From the NCBI GenBank assembly GCA_966095595.1, contig CBHTUB010000288.1, forward strand, positions 1 through 7,600: a stretch of 7,600 nucleotides of DNA, given 5' to 3'. The notes under the pieces are model-generated. The model did not search any database. It was given only the letters and a program-made list of their open reading frames with translations, and was not told the DNA's origin. Made by a program: the position numbers and the translations under genes. The stretch is from Chryseosolibacter sp966095595. GTDB taxonomy: Bacteria > Bacteroidota > Bacteroidia > Cytophagales > Cyclobacteriaceae. Positions 5,679-7,600 of the stretch are shown in pieces; the first letter of the stretch is position 1; each line of letters begins with the position of its first letter.

Positions 5679-7600
5679 TCATTCATTAAGGTTGGTGATG
5701 AGCGTGCCTTCCAGCGTTCCGGAAAGGGTTACGAACTCGACACGTCTGTTTTGCGCTTTTCCTGCAGCTGTTGTGTTGGTAGCGATCGGCCTGGTCTCAC
5801 CATAACCCCTGGCCTGGAGCCTGTTCTCACGGATACCGAACTTGATCAACGCCTGACGGATCGAATTGGCGCGGTCCTGCGACAATTTCATGTTGAAGGC
5901 ATCATCTCCGTCGCTGTCCGTGTGGCCCTCGATGCTGAATACAAGATCCGGGTGTTCTTTCATGAAGCTGGCGATCCTGTTGATCGTATTAAAGGACTCC
6001 GCTTTGATCGTTGCTTTCCCGACATCAAACAAAATATCACGCGTGGTGAATTTTCCTTTTGAAACCACTTCCTCATATAAGCTCATCTCCTCCGGGGTCG
6101 CCACCACACACCCCTTTGCATCCGTCACGTTCACGGTATAAACGCCCAGGACAAGATCGGTGATATCTTCCGTTCTTGCTCCGTGACTCCACTTATAGTC
6201 ATAAGGCTTCACACCACCGGTAACCGTAATGAAGATCGCACCGCTTTTATCTCCACAGCACTTTACATTTCGAACCGAGTCGATATGCAGCACGAGCATT
6301 TCGGGCTCCCTGATCTCCGGATACAAGGTATTGGAACATCCGTTCGCATCGGTTGCAATGACGGAATAATGATCAGCAACAACGTTCACGAGATCCTTTG
6401 TCTTGCTTCCATTACTCCAGATGTAAGTGTAGGGCTCAACACCACCACTGGCACTGATCTCAATCTCGCCCGTGTTCATGCCGAAGCAGGGGATATCGGT
6501 AATTTTAACGACTGAAGTGTTGAACTTCGTAGGTTCTTCTACATTCGCTTCGAGCGTGCTCTGGCATCCGTTGGCTTCCGTGATCGTCAGCTTGTAACTA
6601 CCAGCGCGTAAGGTTTTCAGATCTTCCGACGTTGCTCCATTGCTCCATTTAAAACCGTAGGGCGCGGTACCATCGCGAACGGTAACCTGAATGGCTCCGG
6701 TAGTGTCTCCGTTACACCTGATGTTGGTAATGGCGTCGATCGTCTTGACAAGCTTGATCGGCTCGGTTACCCGGGTCGTATAGACTGCTTTACATCCGTT
6801 CTCGTCGGTCACCGTTGCCGTATATTCACCTGCGGCGACGTTGGAAAGCTGTGCTTCCGTGCTACCGTTGTTCCACAAATATCGATATGGTGTAACTCCG
6901 CCACTGACGGCAATGCCTACGGATCCCGTTTCGCTGCCCGCACACTTGATGTTGACGGTCGATTGAGGTGTGAGCACCAGTTTTTCGGGCTGGTCGATCT
7001 TCACCGCCAATGTCTTCGCACAATTTTTTGCATCCTGTACGGACACTGTATAACTGCCTGCCTGTGCATTCACCAGGTCCTCGGACCGTGAGCCATTGCT
7101 CCAACTGAATACATAAGGCGTCGTTCCACCGCTTACCGAGATATCGGCAAGGCCCTTGGCATCTCCGAAGCAGGAAATATGCGTGATCGTATCCACCTTC
7201 ATGGCGAGCGCGGCGGGCTCGATGACCTTGGCGTTCACCGACTTCGTGCAACCATTGGCATCCTTCACAGTGAGCACATAGTCACTTGCGCCGGCGTTGC
7301 TGAGGTTTTGCGTCGTCGCGCCGTTGTTCCAGCTAAAGTTGTACGGCGTAACTCCTCCACTTACCTCGGTAGTAACAGCCCCGGTCTTTTCACCATTACA
7401 ATTGATGTTGACGATCTCCTTCACGGCAGCCAAAAGTGCCGGAGGCTCGGTGATGGATGCGGAGAGCTTCTGCTGACAACCTTTATTGTCCGCCACGGTC
7501 ACGGTATAATCTCCTTTCCGCAGGTTCGAGATATTCTGTGTGCTATCGCCACTGCTCCAGGTGAATTTATAAGGTGTAGTGCCTCCGGTAACGGTGAGGC
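5679..7600 (-). CDS. SprB-repeat surface protein with C-terminal OmpA-like peptidoglycan-binding domain (5' end beyond window)
   Basis: The frame is open from the right edge to the TGA at 5679-5681, giving 639 visible residues; the true start and signal peptide are outside. Most of the visible part is tandem SprB-type repeats (bases 6096-7598), each with an IxCxG opening, a GG-x-x-PY turn, a W-S/N-N-G motif and a DANGC-like end. After a short linker comes an OmpA-like domain (about 5715-6053) with FTTRDILFDVGKATI, GHTDSDGDDAFN and NRRVEF. The Asp of GHTD and the Arg of NRR match residues that bind diaminopimelate in peptidoglycan. About 15 residues (LSGTLEGTLITNLNE) follow it. The family role is a periplasmic or outer-membrane-associated protein tethered to the cell wall. 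SprB repeats are known from the gliding adhesin SprB of Flavobacterium; a gliding role here is not shown. A terminator follows the gene. Confidence 0.95.
   Translation of the reverse strand, partial: LTVTGGTTPYKFTWSSGDSTQNISNLRKGDYTVTVADNKGCQQKLSASITEPPALLAAVKEIVNINCNGEKTGAVTTEVSGGVTPYNFSWNNGATTQNLSNAGASDYVLTVKDANGCTKSVNAKVIEPAALAMKVDTITHISCFGDAKGLADISVSGGTTPYVFSWSNGSRSEDLVNAQAGSYTVSVQDAKNCAKTLAVKIDQPEKLVLTPQSTVNIKCAGSETGSVGIAVSGGVTPYRYLWNNGSTEAQLSNVAAGEYTATVTDENGCKAVYTTRVTEPIKLVKTIDAITNIRCNGDTTGAIQVTVRDGTAPYGFKWSNGATSEDLKTLRAGSYKLTITEANGCQSTLEANVEEPTKFNTSVVKITDIPCFGMNTGEIEISASGGVEPYTYIWSNGSKTKDLVNVVADHYSVIATDANGCSNTLYPEIREPEMLVLHIDSVRNVKCCGDKSGAIFITVTGGVKPYDYKWSHGARTEDITDLVLGVYTVNVTDAKGCVVATPEEMSLYEEVVSKGKFTTRDILFDVGKATIKAESFNTINRIASFMKEHPDLVFSIEGHTDSDGDDAFNMKLSQDRANSIRQALIKFGIRENRLQARGYGETRPIATNTTAAGKAQNRRVEFVTLSGTLEGTLITNLNE
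6096..7598 (-). repeat. Tandem SprB-type protein repeats in exact 76-residue (228-bp) register
   Basis: Reading the minus strand, one partial repeat (7598-7407) is followed by five complete repeats, each exactly 76 codons: 7406-7179, 7178-6951, 6950-6723, 6722-6495 and 6494-6267. A last repeat starts at 6266 and keeps about the first 55 positions before the sequence changes to the linker. Each complete repeat has one Cys near position 3 and one near position 53, suggesting a disulfide per unit. The protein motifs are conserved, but the DNA differs among copies, so these are old duplications held by selection rather than recent ones. Confidence 0.92.

Noticed and set aside
5626..5682. A 19-residue N-terminal extension of the 223-residue protein from the ATG at 5682
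   Set aside because: It would put a charged segment ahead of an otherwise complete signal peptide and would run through the terminator hairpin; the ATG at 5625 explains the sequence better.
5751..6515. Several plus-strand open frames of about 90-110 codons opposite the OmpA-like and repeat regions
   Set aside because: They are shadows of the repeat-bearing minus-strand gene, with no domain content or plausible start signals.
7500..7502. A GTG codon as start of the SprB/OmpA-like gene
   Set aside because: It falls in the middle of a repeat unit, and the same frame with repeat sequence continues to the right edge.
6096..7598. A CRISPR array or DNA-level satellite suggested by the 228-base periodicity
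   Set aside because: The periodicity is at the protein level; units are too long, are fully coding and differ substantially in DNA sequence.

Overview
The window looks like chromosomal DNA from a member of the Bacteroidota, probably of the Cytophagales/Chitinophagales type. The evidence is a tandem SprB-repeat surface protein fused to an OmpA-like peptidoglycan-binding domain, three exported proteins of Bacteroidota style (two with signal peptides ending in AQ), a conserved exported protein I associate with this phylum, and start codons that mostly lack a strong Shine-Dalgarno sequence. Base composition is moderate throughout. No tRNA, rRNA, CRISPR array, transposase or integrase was seen.

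Layout from left to right. Bases 1-1836 (minus strand) hold the first 612 codons of a secreted GH74-type beta-propeller glycosidase, probably a xyloglucanase, which runs off the left edge. A 313-base spacer (1837-2149) follows, with a weak possible terminator and a weak possible promoter. Bases 2150-3385 (minus) encode a complete MacB/FtsX-type ABC transporter permease with no ATPase gene beside it. A 167-base divergent spacer (3386-3552) carries two perfect 11-base inverted repeats. Bases 3553-4821 (plus) encode an exported protein of a family often labelled 'asparagine synthetase B', although nothing in it supports that reaction. A 132-base convergent spacer (4822-4953) carries a small array of AAAG-type words spaced 9-10 bases apart. 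Bases 4954-5625 (minus) encode a 223-residue exported protein of unknown function. Bases 5679-7600 (minus) encode the C-terminal 639 residues of a cell-surface protein that enters from the right edge. It has one partial, five complete and one C-terminally altered repeat, in a strict 76-residue (228-bp) register, followed by the OmpA-like domain.

The OmpA-like gene and the 223-residue gene lie in the same direction with a strong hairpin terminator between them, so the second gene may depend on read-through or its own promoter. The other genes appear to be separate transcription units. The common theme is the cell envelope and exported proteins: polysaccharide hydrolysis, an inner-membrane transporter, two unknown exported proteins and a peptidoglycan-tethered repeat protein. 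I did not find a clear multi-gene novel system. The least explained items are the 223-residue protein, the 422-residue exported protein and the short periodic repeat between them.
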